NCBI GenBank assembly: GCA_026545765.1
Contig: JAIFAC010000454.1
Coordinates: 35,268 to 99,267 of the forward strand
DNA from: Plantago major
Taxonomy: Eukaryota > Streptophyta > Magnoliopsida > Lamiales > Plantaginaceae
Reading direction: 5' to 3'
Length of the DNA stretch: 64,000 nt
The translations under genes were made by a program, and so were the position numbers. Of this stretch, positions 12,794 through 24,363 are shown one piece after another (within the stretch, counting starts at the first letter, position 1; the number at the start of each line of letters is the position of its first letter). A model generated the notes under the pieces. The model was not told the DNA's origin. It was given only the letters and a program-made list of their open reading frames with translations, and searched no databases.

Positions 12794-15700
12794 ATGGCCC
12801 CAAACGATCAACTACCCGAAATCCCAAAGTACTACCAGTGATGCTTTGAAAAGCAAGCACGAGTTGGTAGTTATCAACAATCGATTGGTAGGAACTTCAA
12901 TCCCGATCATTGGACTTCAAATCACGAAAGATTTGGGGTGGTTCCATGATCGAGAATACCCTCACTTCTTTGTTGAGACTGAAACGAGCCAAAGCGATAC
13001 TTGACATGCTTGAAAAGGCAAAATCAAGGGTTTTCTATCAGCTCTACCCAGTAGAATCTCTTCACTGGATGTGTTAGAATTCTACAACAACTCCGATTAT
13101 ATCTGTGTTTACGAAAACCTTTGCAATAGTGTCTATCGAACTTGATCGAGAAAGGAAATCCTTCTAGACTTAACAACTTTGCAAGTTGTTTGACCTTCAA
13201 AATCTTGGAAAGGATTTTGAAATAGACACCAAGGATGATGATCTCCTTGAAGGTGTAAAACAATTTGTCTGATGATGTGTGATCTTGAAAATCAGATACA
13301 CCCTGATTTCAAGCTTCTAGCGACATCGAGAACGGACATCTATTGGTTCCTTTGGGATGTGTTGGCATGCATTCTTCAGATGCTTTGATGGTCTACAAGG
13401 AGGTCTTGACCAAATAAGCGAAACATTTGGATGATGATGTTCTTGTTGCAACAACAAGACAAAATTTGGAAAACCCTTTCAATTGGGAAAATGCGCCTTT
13501 ATGAAATTTGTGGAAAGATTCAAGGCTTGAGCCTACAATCGCTAAAGGACTTCTTGAGCGAAGACCACGATAAGTTATGGTCTAAAGATATGCTACTTTG
13601 GAAAAGCTTGGCATTGAGCTCGGAGAAGGTGATATAGCGATAACCTACTCGACAAATATGAGTATCTGAGCATGATGAAAAAGGTTACTGGATCTCATAA
13701 AGGTTCTAAGAAGGAAACACTGAAGAGGTATTTGAGGGAAAAGTTGCGACCAAGAAGCCCAGAACTTCACGAAAGAAGGCTGCTGGAAAATCAGAAGGCA
13801 CACCCATTGAGGTTGTCGATTCCCAGATACCTGCCGTAGCTGCCGATGAACTCATAAATGCAGATGAACTCATCAATGCTGCAAAAGAGGTATCAACTAC
13901 TGAACAAGTAGACTCAGCAAGAGAAAGTGCTTTCAGAAATGTTAAGACTATTGCCGAAAGCCTTGCTGATAAACTCATCAATACTGCTAAAGAAAGTAGT
14001 GACAGATACCAAGCCCTATGTCACGAACCGCAGGAATTATGGACCAATCAGTTCCCAATGCTAATGAGAACTCTGACGATGAAGATGATGAATTAGTCAT
14101 TTCTCAAGTCCTAGAAAAATCAAAAAGGGCTCAAGTTACTGAAGAAGAACCTACACACCGAGTTCTTGAACAAGCACACATTCTGAAATTCTTGAAAAAC
14201 AGCGATGTCCAAAATAGCTGGACAAATTACACCATCGAGCAACAAAAAGTGAAGCATATTGAAGATACTCGATGGTGATAGCTTAGTGTTGGGGATATTG
14301 CCATTGCCTCGACACTTATGCATCTGTCTCAAAGCATGACGGATGTGAATCTGCTGAAATGGTACTTGAGACACCGACATCTTTCATTCTTTGAAGAAAA
14401 TCACGCAAAAGCGGGTTCCCCAACTCGATGAGAGGATCAAAGCTGAGACATCCTCGGAATGATCAACCGGGGAAGCAAGCTGAGTTGCATACTCGAAAGT
14501 CTGAAGTACAGAAACTTCAAACAAAGAAGATGAAATGGAACAACAAGACCAGCGCATAGAAGGTCACAAGTTCGAGACCAATCGGCTGACATTACTCGGT
14601 GTCTGAATGTTTTAACTCTCTACTTGTGATATTTTGTGCCACATAATCTTGTTATTTAATAGAATTTCTTTATTCTGGCTGATTTAGAAACATGAGAACG
14701 GAGGAAGGTGAAAAGCTTGCCTCGAAGCCGAGAAGGAGGCTTCCACCCTCACAACAAGGAATCGAGCACATGTACTCTGGTGATAAAGACTTCCTTAAGA
14801 TAAAAATTCGGATATTCATTAATACACTTCACTAATAAGTGTTTGTTTCTAATAGGCTCAATGAGATAAAAATGAAGAGGTGAAAAGTCTATCTCTTTAG
14901 AGAGAAATCCGAGGCTTCGAGGCCTCTGAGAAACAAGTATCTGAACCTTCTGTAGAGAAGGTATTTCATTCAGATATTTATACTCCTCAAAGAGCAATCT
15001 CTGATCATTTTTCTTAGACTAACACTTTCTACTAAACAGGTTCAAAAAGAAGTAGAAGTTGTTGAGGAATTGCCCATTCAATCCTCACAACATATGGAAA
15101 TTGATGAGGCATCAAGGCCTTCATCACAAGAAAAGATTCCAGAAACTGCACAAGTTTCTGTGAGACAAACATCTGAGCCTCCAACAGAGGTTCAAGAAGA
15201 AAGAAAGGTTGATGAGGACCAGACTTCCAAGTCTCCACCTCACAACAAGATATCTGAGGCAACCCCTGTCTCAGTAGTACAAGTCTCTGAGCCTGATGTA
15301 CTCATTTAGGCACAAACAAGTGCCACGAAGGTCCATGATGATGAGAAAAAGGACCTATTTCCCTTCTTCAAAGCTCATACCTGCAAGCACATTGATGCTT
15401 GAAATGGCAGAGGTTAAGGTGCTCAGATCTCTCTGAAATATTGAGAATCACAGATCAACCTACGAGACGAGCACGAGCTCTTGACTTGGAGAACTACATC
15501 CATGTAATGTTTCCCACGAACAAGTTGCGACCTTATTGCATAAGGATTTCTCCAGAGAAGTGGCACAGAAGTTGATTCAAGCCTTTAATCGGGCTGATGG
15601 TCAGACAAAATTCCAGATGGCATTCAAGCCGATCCATGCCCTACTACAATTTATTCCTTCTGAACAAGAGGAGGTTAATGGGCAGAAGATCACTATTCCA

Positions 15701-18079
15701 GAAGTGATTAATCTTGTATATGAAGACGATGAGGAGGAAGAAATAGATGAGAATAACTTTGATGAACCTCCCTCTGACCATCACAAAAAGGATGATGATG
15801 ATAAGGATGATGATGATTCCCCTGCACCAGGGACGGGAGGGATTTCACAAGGACACATTGCCTCAGCTGTTGAAAAGCACACTGAGAGGACTTCACAGCA
15901 ATCCCCTTCTCCATCTCCTCAGAAATCTACTCATCCGACTTGACACAAAGTTACTCTTGAACAAGTAGTTGAGCACTCTGAGGAACAACTCGAGAAAATA
16001 GCACCTGAGCGAGTTGCTCAACTCGAACAAGCTGTTGGAAGAAGAACGGCTACATCTTCAAGCGGAAGAAAATATAGTTGAATCTAGAGCAAAGCTCCGG
16101 AAGGCGAAGATCAAACAATCGAGGAAATGGAAGCTTATCTTTGAAATGAAAGAACTCGACTTGTTGTTCAAGCAATTCTTTGAGAATTGAATCTTGAGCA
16201 AGTATCTAATGACAAACATGATGCTAAAGTTGCAATCGAAGATATTCCATCCTCCTCCTTTGAAAGGAAAGAAACCCATCTACGAGATGGTTCTTTGGAC
16301 TCGAGAACATTGATGAAAATGTCGAGAGGATGAAGATCCTTTGGTGATAACTTTCGGATGATGAAGAAGACAAGACTTTGGCGAACACATAATGAACACT
16401 TGGCGGTTTCACATTTGAAAAGGAAGGATTGCTCTGATACATTCAAAGTAGCCGAATGTCAACTCGATGAATACTTGAATAGATATCAATCTTTGGGTAA
16501 ATTGAAAAAGGTTACCTTCTCAAGACAAAGCGCCATTGCATCGTCCTGCGGTGAAGTCATTCTTGAGGCTCATCACTCGAGAGAACAACGGTCTGGTGAT
16601 TTTTGCGGAAAGATCTAGGCATGGTTAGGGATGATGACCAACTCTTGGCTACAAAAGCTTTTGAAGAGGCTTGCTATCTTTCTTTGAAGCGAGATCTTGT
16701 TCAAGGCCTTGGCAAAGCTTCTTGATAAGGATACTAGTCTTATCAAACAAAATCGGGAGCTCAAGTGATCTGGAAAATTTGGTTCTTTGCTTACAACTAT
16801 ACGCAAGGAAATTTAACTCCTTTCATAATCATTTGTGATTAAAGTCGATCGACAATGACTAAGGGGAAGAATATCAAGAGGCTCGAGAGGAGGAGGAAGA
16901 GGAAACAAAAGAAAATCGAACAACCACCTCTCGAATAAATAAATAGAGCCCTCCTCCGGTCGGTGCTCTCTGAGATAGTGGCCACCACTCGACTTCTGAA
17001 CAAGGAATGACAACAAGGGCGAACACGAAACCTCCAAGGGTACCAGCGCTCCGAGGAGAAGACAAAAGCAGGATTGATGAATCTTCTGAAGAAGAAGAAG
17101 AAGAAGAAGAAGAAGAAGAAGAAGAAGAAGAAGAAGAAGAAGAAGAAGAAGAAGAAGAAGAAGAAGAAGAAGAAGGCCAAATCAAATCCCTGGGCAATGA
17201 AGAAGGCTGCAAAAGTCTCACAAGAATTGATCTTGATGATGATGATGAAGAGACTGATGAAGATGAAGCTCCTCTGCACAGAAAAAAGAAAATTGAAAGC
17301 CTAACTGAGCCCATAGCTGCAAAGCCTTTGGCAGCTAAAACACCCTCTGGAAATACCAAGTATATCCAGGGTGGTTCTTCAAGCATTACCCCAAAGGAGA
17401 ATTCAAGACAAAGGAGGAACAGGCTGAGATCTGAACAAAGACAAAGTCAACTTCCACTCAGGCTAAAAGAAGCCAAAATTGAGTATGTGAAGAATGACAA
17501 CAACTCCTCTGTCTACAGGTGCATAAATCAGAAAAATGGCTACTGGATTCTGGAACTCAGGCATTTACTGCTAAATTTAAGGTTTCCAGAACCAATCTAT
17601 AAACATCTCATGGCATGGAGAAAAGACAAGTCAATCTTGATTAACACCAACCACATCAAAGCATGGTTGGATTTTGAAGTGATCAAGAGAATAGAAGCCA
17701 TGAAAAAGGACCTCTCTGATGAATGCCCTTATGGAAAGCCAGATGATGTGCACAGAATTCCCAACATTACTGGAACAGGCACAAGAGCAAGACTTGTTGT
17801 GGAACCCTATGAGTCCTTCTATGGCGAAGATCAATACAAGGTGACATCAGATATCTGAAGATCATTTATGAATACTTCAAGCTATCAGATATCAGAATCG
17901 AGCATGCCTGGAAGTGGGGAAAGTATTTGTGGGTCAAGCACTTTGTCAAGAAAAATCCTACCAAAACCTACAAGGAAGTCTGTGGATTTGCCAGAGACAC
18001 AGAGATGATTGTCAGAAATCTTCTCTATGACTACTCTGATGATATCAAAAGGTTTGGTGATAGGAAATTTGCAGATTGA
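12794..18079 (+). pseudogene. Post-pol accessory (env-like) gene of Sirevirus element 1, partly intronless
   Basis: ATG 12794 begins MAP, as in element 2 at 47206, and the region can be followed against element 2 to the stop at 18077-18079. Most of the N-terminal part (12794-14600) is shifted by small indels. Introns 1-3 are retained (about 14599-14677, 14780-14855, 14961-15039), but introns 4 and 5 are absent precisely at 15189/15190 and 15309/15310. Exons 4 (15040-15189, 150 nt) and 5 (15190-15309, 120 nt) have exactly the lengths of element 2. Exon 5 ends in TAG in both elements. A GAA run at 17088-17175 encodes poly-Glu, longer than in element 2. No known enzymatic family is recognised. 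Confidence 0.75.
17088..17175 (+). repeat. (GAA)n microsatellite encoding poly-glutamate
   Basis: About 29 GAA units in the C-terminal part of the post-pol gene. The frame stays open across it. The equivalent tract in element 2 (51814-51862) has about 16 units, so it has changed by whole codons. Confidence 0.95.
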
Positions 18080-18439
18080 TCCATGGAGCTGTTTTGAAGA
18101 CTTGAAGTATAGAAGACTTGAAGACTAGTTCATTAGGATGTCTACTTGGAGCTTGGTTACTCCTGTTGTCCTAATTTACTAAGTATTTTTGTATCTTGCT
18201 GACTGAGCTAAATTGTATTATGTACTAAAGTTATCTGTAAGCTTTCTCTGTATCATATCTGATGAACTTACTCTCAGATATCATTCTTTATAAAAGATAA
18301 GTTGTCAGCAAAGTTACTTTCTGCACTTAATTATATGAACTGAAAGATCACAAGAAATGATTAAGTGATGGATTTTTTCCTCATCTAGATTTGTAATAGG
18401 TCAGATAGTCATCGTTGACTGATCAAAATGGGGGAAATT
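18080..18439 (+). other. 3' untranslated region and polypurine tract, element 1
   Basis: AT-rich non-coding sequence ends in AAAATGGGGGAAATT (18425-18439) directly before the 3' LTR. This is the PPT that would prime plus-strand synthesis. The same sequence precedes the 3' LTR of element 2. Confidence 0.8.
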
Positions 18440-19499
18440 TGTTAGGAAAATCTGTTTAGATTTTGATCAGCAACCTAATGACTTATCTTAGCTCAGAAAG
18501 GTGGTTAGTACTCTTGGTTCACTTGAACACTGTAAAAGAGGAAACTCACTAAGTACGATAGTCTAGCAAATCTTGTATAGGATGTTAGGTCTCAAAATTT
18601 AATTTTTATTTTCTAAAGAAGACCAAGAAGACTTCCGGCGGAAAAGTTCAGCGGTTGAAGATTTGAAGGCGCACAAAATTCTTTGAAGACAAGGTTTTTC
18701 GGATACCTATGTCCAGATATCTTGAAGAAACAAGTGTTTCGAAACACAAGTGCTGCAAAAGATATTTGAGAACAAAAAAGTTTCTGAGATGAGGAAAGTG
18801 CCCACAGATATCTACACTCAGATACCTTGGATATAAACTATGTTTCTAAAAGAGAAATATTTTATAACAAAGTTGTTTCAACAAATGGTATAGGGAGTTG
18901 TAATAATCGATGGAAAGAACATGCAAAGTTTCAGAAAACTCTGATTGTATAAAGATCTCTGATACCATGCATAGTTACATGGGGACAAAATATAATATAA
19001 TGCATTAAATCATGACAGAAATGTCTGAACAAAAACGGTAGCCTCTGAAGAAGAAGACAAACCTGCTACAGTACTATATTCAGATATCAATAGTTTGAAA
19101 TTGAGTTAAGTCTAACAGATACTATTCAAATGGCACTCAAATTCATCTATAAATATCAACACTTAGACTGCTTGAGAACACACCTTAGACAACCTGAGAA
19201 CTACATCTTGAATATTCTCACAAGCTCTCTCAAGCAAACTACTTACCTTCAAGCTTTCTGTTGCGACCAAAGCTCTTGATTCTAAGTAGCACAAAAGTTC
19301 TAAGTGTCCTGATCCTTAACAAGCATTGTTATCTGTGAAGGAATTGAACTAAGATTTCATATCTGAGATTCATTCTCTGGAACACTTACAATAGACTTGG
19401 GTCAGTAGAGAACAAGATACCATACATTGAAAAGTGTATTAAGTATACTTGATTCATAGAGCTATCTGAATAACTGAATAAGTTATTTAAGAAGCTCAC
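18440..19499 (+). repeat. 3' LTR of Sirevirus element 1, first part
   Basis: Starts TGTTAGGAAA after the PPT and follows the 5' LTR closely. A TATA box is at 19148-19155. It is interrupted after CTCAC (19495-19499) by a solo LTR and continues at 21091. Confidence 0.93.
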
Positions 19500-21085
19500 T
19501 ATTGGGAATATCTGTTTAGATTTTGATCAGCAACCTAATGACTTATCTTAGCTCAGAAAGGTGATTAGTACTCTTAGTTCACTTGAACAACGTAAAGAGG
19601 AAACTACGCTAAGTATGATAGTCTAGCAAATCTTGTATAGGATGTTAGGTCTCGAAATGTAATTTTTATTTTACGAAGACCGAGAAGAAGGCATCCATGA
19701 GGAAAAGTTAAACGGATTTGAAGATTTGAAAGGCGCAAAAGATTCTTTGAAGACAAGGGTTTTGAGATACCTATGTCGAGATATCTTGGAGAAACAAGTG
19801 TTTGAAACACACGTGTTCAAAAGATATCGAGAATAAAAGGTTTACGACGAGGAAAGTGCCCACAGATATCTACACTCAGATACCTTGGACATAAAATATA
19901 CTTCTGAAAAAGAAACATATTATAACAAGTTGTTTAAACAAGTGGTATCTGGAGCTATGATGATCTCTGGAAAAGAACGTGCAAAGCCTCAGAAAGCTTG
20001 CATAGTTCCGTTGGCACTACAGGACAAAGTATAGTAAAGTGCATTAATTGCATGACGAAATGTCGAACAAAAGCGTAACCGAAGAAGAAGACAAACCTCT
20101 GATACTATACTCAGATATCAATAGTTTGAATTTGATTTAAGCCTAACGGATACTATTCAAACGGCACTCAAAATTCATCTATAAATATCAACACTTAGAC
20201 TGCTTGAGAACACACTGGACACACTGAACACAGAACTTACACTCTCACACAAGCTCTCTCAAGCAAACTACTTACTTTCAAGCTTTCTGTTGCGACCAAA
20301 GCTCTTGATTCTAAGTAGCACAAAAGTTCTAAGTGTCCTGATCCTTAACGAGCATTGTTATCTGTGAAGGAGTTGAACTAAGATTTCATATCTGAGATTC
20401 ATTCTCTGGAACACTTACAATAGACTTGGGTCAGTAGAGAACAAGATACCATACATTGAAAAGTGTATTAAGTATACTTGATTCATAGAGCTATCTGAAT
20501 AACTGAATAAGTTATTTAAGAAGCTCACCTGACAAACAAATCTAAAACCAACACCTTAAACGGCGTGGAGTACAGGAAGTTCTTAGTTTGGGAAACTAAG
20601 TAATAACTCCAAGGTTATTGAGCACAGGAAGTACTTAGTTTGGGAAACTAAGGAACAGCTCAAGGTTTAGTCTGGAAGTACTTGTTTGTGAAGTAGGGAA
20701 TAACTCAGGGGGAACACTTGGTTGGGAACCTAGTGTATTTAGAAATCAAGAAAAGATATCTGTAAGGTCACCTCATTTATCTTAGTGGATTCTAGGTCTG
20801 AGAAAGACCGAAGTGGATTAGTTGAAGGATTACGCCACCTTCAGATACCACTATAAAAAGACTTGTGTTATTTACTCTCTGCAGCTTATTACTTGTTTTA
20901 CTTATATTGCAAAGTACTTACACTTATCTTGCTGAACACGTGCACTTATCTTAGAAAAGTCTTCCGCTCTCTGAAATTAAGTATCAGATATCTTCACAGA
21001 AACAGTGCTTATCGACAAAAGTTTTAAAAGACTATTCACCCCCCCCCCCCTCTAGTCTTTTACTTTGCCGCTATCTGGACCAACA
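19500..21085 (+). mobile_element. Solo LTR of the same Sirevirus family
   Basis: 1586 bp beginning TATTGGGAAT (canonical TGTTAGGAAT with two changes) and ending GGACCAACA, flanked by direct repeats CTCAC at 19495-19499 and 21086-21090. No internal sequence follows, so it is a solo LTR, presumably left by LTR-LTR recombination after a full element inserted into the LTR of element 1. A C-rich run precedes its 3' end. Confidence 0.92.
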
Positions 21086-21652
21086 CTCACCTGACAAACA
21101 AACCTAAAACCAACACCATATTCGACGTGGAGTATAGGAAGTACTTAGTTTGGGAAACTAAGGAATAACTCCAAGGTTGTTGAGCACAGGAAGTACTTAG
21201 CTTGGGAAGCTAAGGAATAGCTCAAAAAGGTTTCTGAGTATAGGAAGTACTTGGCTGTGAAAGCCGGGGAATAACTCAGGGGGAACACTTGGTTGGGAAC
21301 CTAGTGTATTTAGGAATCAAGAGAAGATATCTGTAAGGTTAACTCATTTATCTGTCTTAGTGGATTCTAGGTCTGAGAAAGGCCGAAGTGGATTAGTTGA
21401 AGGATTACGCCACCTTCAGATACCACTATAAAAAGACTTGTGTTATTTACTTCTGCGGTTTATTACTTGCTTTACTTATCTTGCAAAGTACTTACACACA
21501 TCTTGAAAACGTGCACTTATCACATAAAAGTCTTCCGCTCTCGAAATTAAGTATCGGATATCTACGAAATTTGAAAGCTGTGTTTATCGACAAAAGTATT
21601 AAAGACTATTCACCCCCTCTAGTCTTTTACTTTGCCGTTATCTGGACCAACA
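21086..21652 (+). repeat. 3' LTR of Sirevirus element 1, second part (with TSD of the solo LTR)
   Basis: Bases 21086-21090 are the second CTCAC copy. From 21091 the LTR resumes where it stopped at 19499 and ends ACCAACA at 21652, followed by the outer target duplication GGCTT (21653-21657). Confidence 0.92.
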
Positions 21653-21657
21653 GGCTT

Positions 21658-21804
21658 GATATTCTTGTGGACTACCTAATTGTGGACTGCAAAGACCCGG
21701 ACAATGACACCATGCTTCTAGGAAGACCTTTTATGGCCACCACCAACACCATTATCAACGTGGCAAGAAGGGAGATTTCGATGAATATATCGAATCACGG
21801 ATAA
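21658..21804 (+). pseudogene. Athila-like aspartic protease, C-terminal half
   Basis: This continues the protease interrupted at 4498. It contains the MLLGRPFMAT motif, matching the LGRPFLAT element typical of Athila proteases, and ends with a stop at 21802-21804. Removing the insert and one GGCTT restores frame continuity, so the Sirevirus insertion split a then-continuous frame. Confidence 0.85.
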
Positions 21805-22028
21805 TGTCAGACTCAAGTGAGACTCTGGAGGAGGCAAAGACAGCAAGGATCAATTTCTCCATAGACGACTGGTGGATGGACTCTGAAGAAGAATTGGTAG
21901 TCCCTTTTGAAGATTTGCTAGCACCGATGGATCTATTCAAGACGTACTGGGAGACAGGAGAAGAATCAGTTGAAAGTACTCTTACATCAATCCCCGACGA
22001 GTACTTTGGGTCGGAGGACAAAAACTAG
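21804..22028 (+). CDS. Small acidic ORF downstream of the Athila protease
   Basis: An ATG overlaps the protease stop (TAATG). The 74-residue product is acidic (SIDDWWMDSEEELVV) with no recognised domain. In autonomous Athila elements the RT would begin in this interval, so it could be a remnant of the protease-RT linker. A following open stretch (to about 22215) has the same acidic character in another frame. Coding status is uncertain. Confidence 0.35.
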   Translation: MSDSSETLEEAKTARINFSIDDWWMDSEEELVVPFEDLLAPMDLFKTYWETGEESVESTLTSIPDEYFGSEDKN

Positions 22029-23247
22029 AGATGCGGATCTGCTGAGAGTGAAGGTGAATGGAATTGCCCGGAGGGAATCAACAACTACTTATAGTTTACT
22101 TTTGACATTGACTCCGGACCTGGATGAGATCGAGGAAGAAGAAATGAAACGTTGGATAGAAGATTCGAGCTACGGAACGAAGGAATGGATGGACAAGTGC
22201 TTCAATGGGATTTAGGGTTTAACCCTCGACAAATAAGCTATCACTAAACCAAGGGTCGAGCTATAAGACCTAAAACAAGCGCTTCTTGGGAGGCAACCCA
22301 ATGTTACGTTTACTTTTACGCATTTACTTTCGCATTTTCAATTTTCATCCTTTTCTTGTTTTCCGTGCCAAAATTATTTTTCGAAAAACTTTTAAAAATC
22401 ATTTTCAAAATTTCTTATTTATTATGTTTGCTTTTTGAAAAATTGAAAAAACCAAAAAGAGTCGAAAACGCACAAGTTAGCGCGTCGAAGAGCAGTGCGG
22501 CAGCAGCCTCACTGCGGTCGATCTCTCCCTTTAAGTCCCCCCTTCGACCTTCTTTTCCCCCCACTTGATTTTTCTCCCAAAATCTTCACTTTCTTCATAT
22601 TTTCCACATACCCATTGCATTCCTAGCTTATACATCCATCAACAACATCAAGTAAGTGATCTCTACTCTTGTTCATCTCAATTTCACCTTCATTATCAAG
22701 TTTAAATCCTTTAACTCTTTGCTTGCACTTTCTTCATACTTCTTTGGTGCTTTGCAATTACATGCTTCATTTGATTGATATGGGTGCTAATTGTTGATGA
22801 GATTACATGCTTACTAGTAGAGTTTAACTTGTTATCACTTGTCTTGGTAGAGATTTGGCAACTTGTTAGAGAAATTGAGAGTTTTTGTTCATGCCCACCA
22901 AGTGTTTGATAAAATGCCTCAAGGAAACAAATTCCCTTCATGACTTCTTTCTCTTTCGATTATATGCTCGTATGGTTTTTACTTGATGATTTATGCTAAG
23001 CCATATGCTCTTAGGATGATCCTCCATATGCATTGTGCTCTCTAACTTGATACTTGACACCTTGTGGAATTGAATTTATGTGACTAGTTCTTGTATCGTT
23101 TTGGAGTAGCTATTGGTCTTTTTACAAGCTAAGTTTTGGAATACATGATGTGCCAAACACTAGGTTTGGGGGAGAAGAAACCCCAATGGATTTGCATGTT
23201 AGCCTTAGAATTGATTTAGCTCCAAACATGCTATCTCACACACTTTT
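22029..23247 (+). other. Athila inter-ORF region with the conserved GGGAGGCAACCCA segment
   Basis: Mostly non-coding. CTTCTTGGGAGGCAACCCA at 22283-22301 is a segment I know from the junction between the end of pol and the env-like ORF in Athila elements. Its presence here, without pol, marks the deletion. The rest is AT-rich leader of the following ORF and includes a GGTTTGGGGGAG motif at 23164-23175. Confidence 0.6.
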
Positions 23248-24363
23248 TTGAACCTAGGTACCATGAGAAAGGCACAAGTGGGGGAGTCAAGCAAGAAGAG
23301 AGGAAGGCCCGGGAAGAGTGCTATTCACCCTTCACTCTCGAAGGAAGCTCAAGCATATTTAGAAGTAAACAGTATCCGAGGAGTAGCCCTAGAAAGAAAC
23401 ATCGACATCAAATTCTCCTCAAGAGAGAATTTCAACTAGATGCTCATGCCATTGCACGCACAAGGATGGGGACCCTTCACTACTTGTCTCGATGGCTACA
23501 ACCTCAACATAGTCGAGGAGTTTTATGCGAGTTCTTCCAAGCTGGAGATGGGCGGCCTAGATGATGAGAGCGAGCTTCCTCCTATCACCATAAGGGGAGT
23601 CGAGTTTACATTCGGACCTCAGACTATCAACAAGTTCTATGCGATACCGAGGAAGGACAAGTTGTCGAATCTTGTGGAACCCCCGCACTCCGACTTGAGC
23701 TACAAGGAAGTGAAAGATGAGATCCACCACATGCTTTTGAGGAGTGATTATAAAGAAGATAGCATACAAAGGGAGATACCGAAGATAGCCCTCAACGACT
23801 TTGCTAGGTTTTGGGTGCAATTCGTCCGTGCCAACATCCGACCAAGGAAACGAGGATTGGGAGTCGACGCAGAGGAGGCATTATTGGTCTACTCAATAAT
23901 GGCAAGACACTACGTTGACATTGGGCGGATCATCATGGAAGAAATTCTTTCACTAAAGGGAAACCACAGGAGGAATCTACCATTTCCAGGTTTGATAACA
24001 GGAATTTACAAGGAGCAAGGAGTGGAGATGAAAGGTGCAGGAAACGTGGCTCTTACAGAACCATTCACTATAAGGAGGGTTGAACGTATGTTCACCACAC
24101 ACCGGGAAGCGGTTCGAGAAGCAAGGGAAAGGAGGCACGAGCAACAAGGAGCTTTTGATCTAGGCCAGATGCAAGCTTTCTTGGACCAATGCCATGCCAA
24201 CCAGCAAGAAGAGATAAGGCAGCGAGAGGAGATGTACGCTAACTGTCAAAGAAGGGAGTGGAATTCGTACCTGAGTTGTCTTCAAGCTCGGCAGGAAACG
24301 GCCTTCTTGGAAGCAAGTTATCCGAACTACCCTCAGCACAACTATCCACCTTGCTACCCATGA
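23248..24363 (+). pseudogene. Athila env-like / plant transposon protein, one internal stop
   Basis: One frame runs from ATG 23248 (or the second ATG at 23263) to 24363, broken only by TAG at 23437-23439. The basic N-terminus (SSKKRGRPGK) is followed by a domain with VEEFYASSSKL, ITIRGVEFTFGPQTIN and KFYAIP, the pattern of the putative plant transposon protein domain found in the last ORF of Athila elements. The C-terminal third is Glu/Arg/Gln-rich and probably coiled coil (AVREARERRHEQQGAF). I see no signal peptide or membrane segment, so the name envelope-like is positional only. Function is unknown. Confidence 0.75.

Larger units (their letters stand above)
4499..21652 (+). mobile_element. 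Sirevirus-type Ty1/copia element 1, 17.2 kb including a nested solo LTR
   Basis: Complete structure: 5' LTR 4499-6113, PBS 6116, gag, pol, a large post-pol gene, PPT 18425-18439 and a 3' LTR 18440-21652 split by a solo LTR. Flanking duplications are GGCTT at 4494-4498 and 21653-21657. Element length without the solo LTR and its duplication is about 15.6 kb, large for copia because of about 6 kb after pol. RT and RNase H sequence (RKSTSGTCQFLG, ADIFTKPL) and the Gag zinc knuckle place it with Sireviruses (SIRE lineage). The coding frames are broken many times. See element 2 for a better-preserved version. Confidence 0.95.

Noticed and set aside
16839-17386. Long reverse-strand ORFs with poly-Phe and poly-Ser runs
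   Set aside because: They are antisense readings of the GAA repeat in the post-pol gene, which is coding on the plus strand and conserved between the two elements.
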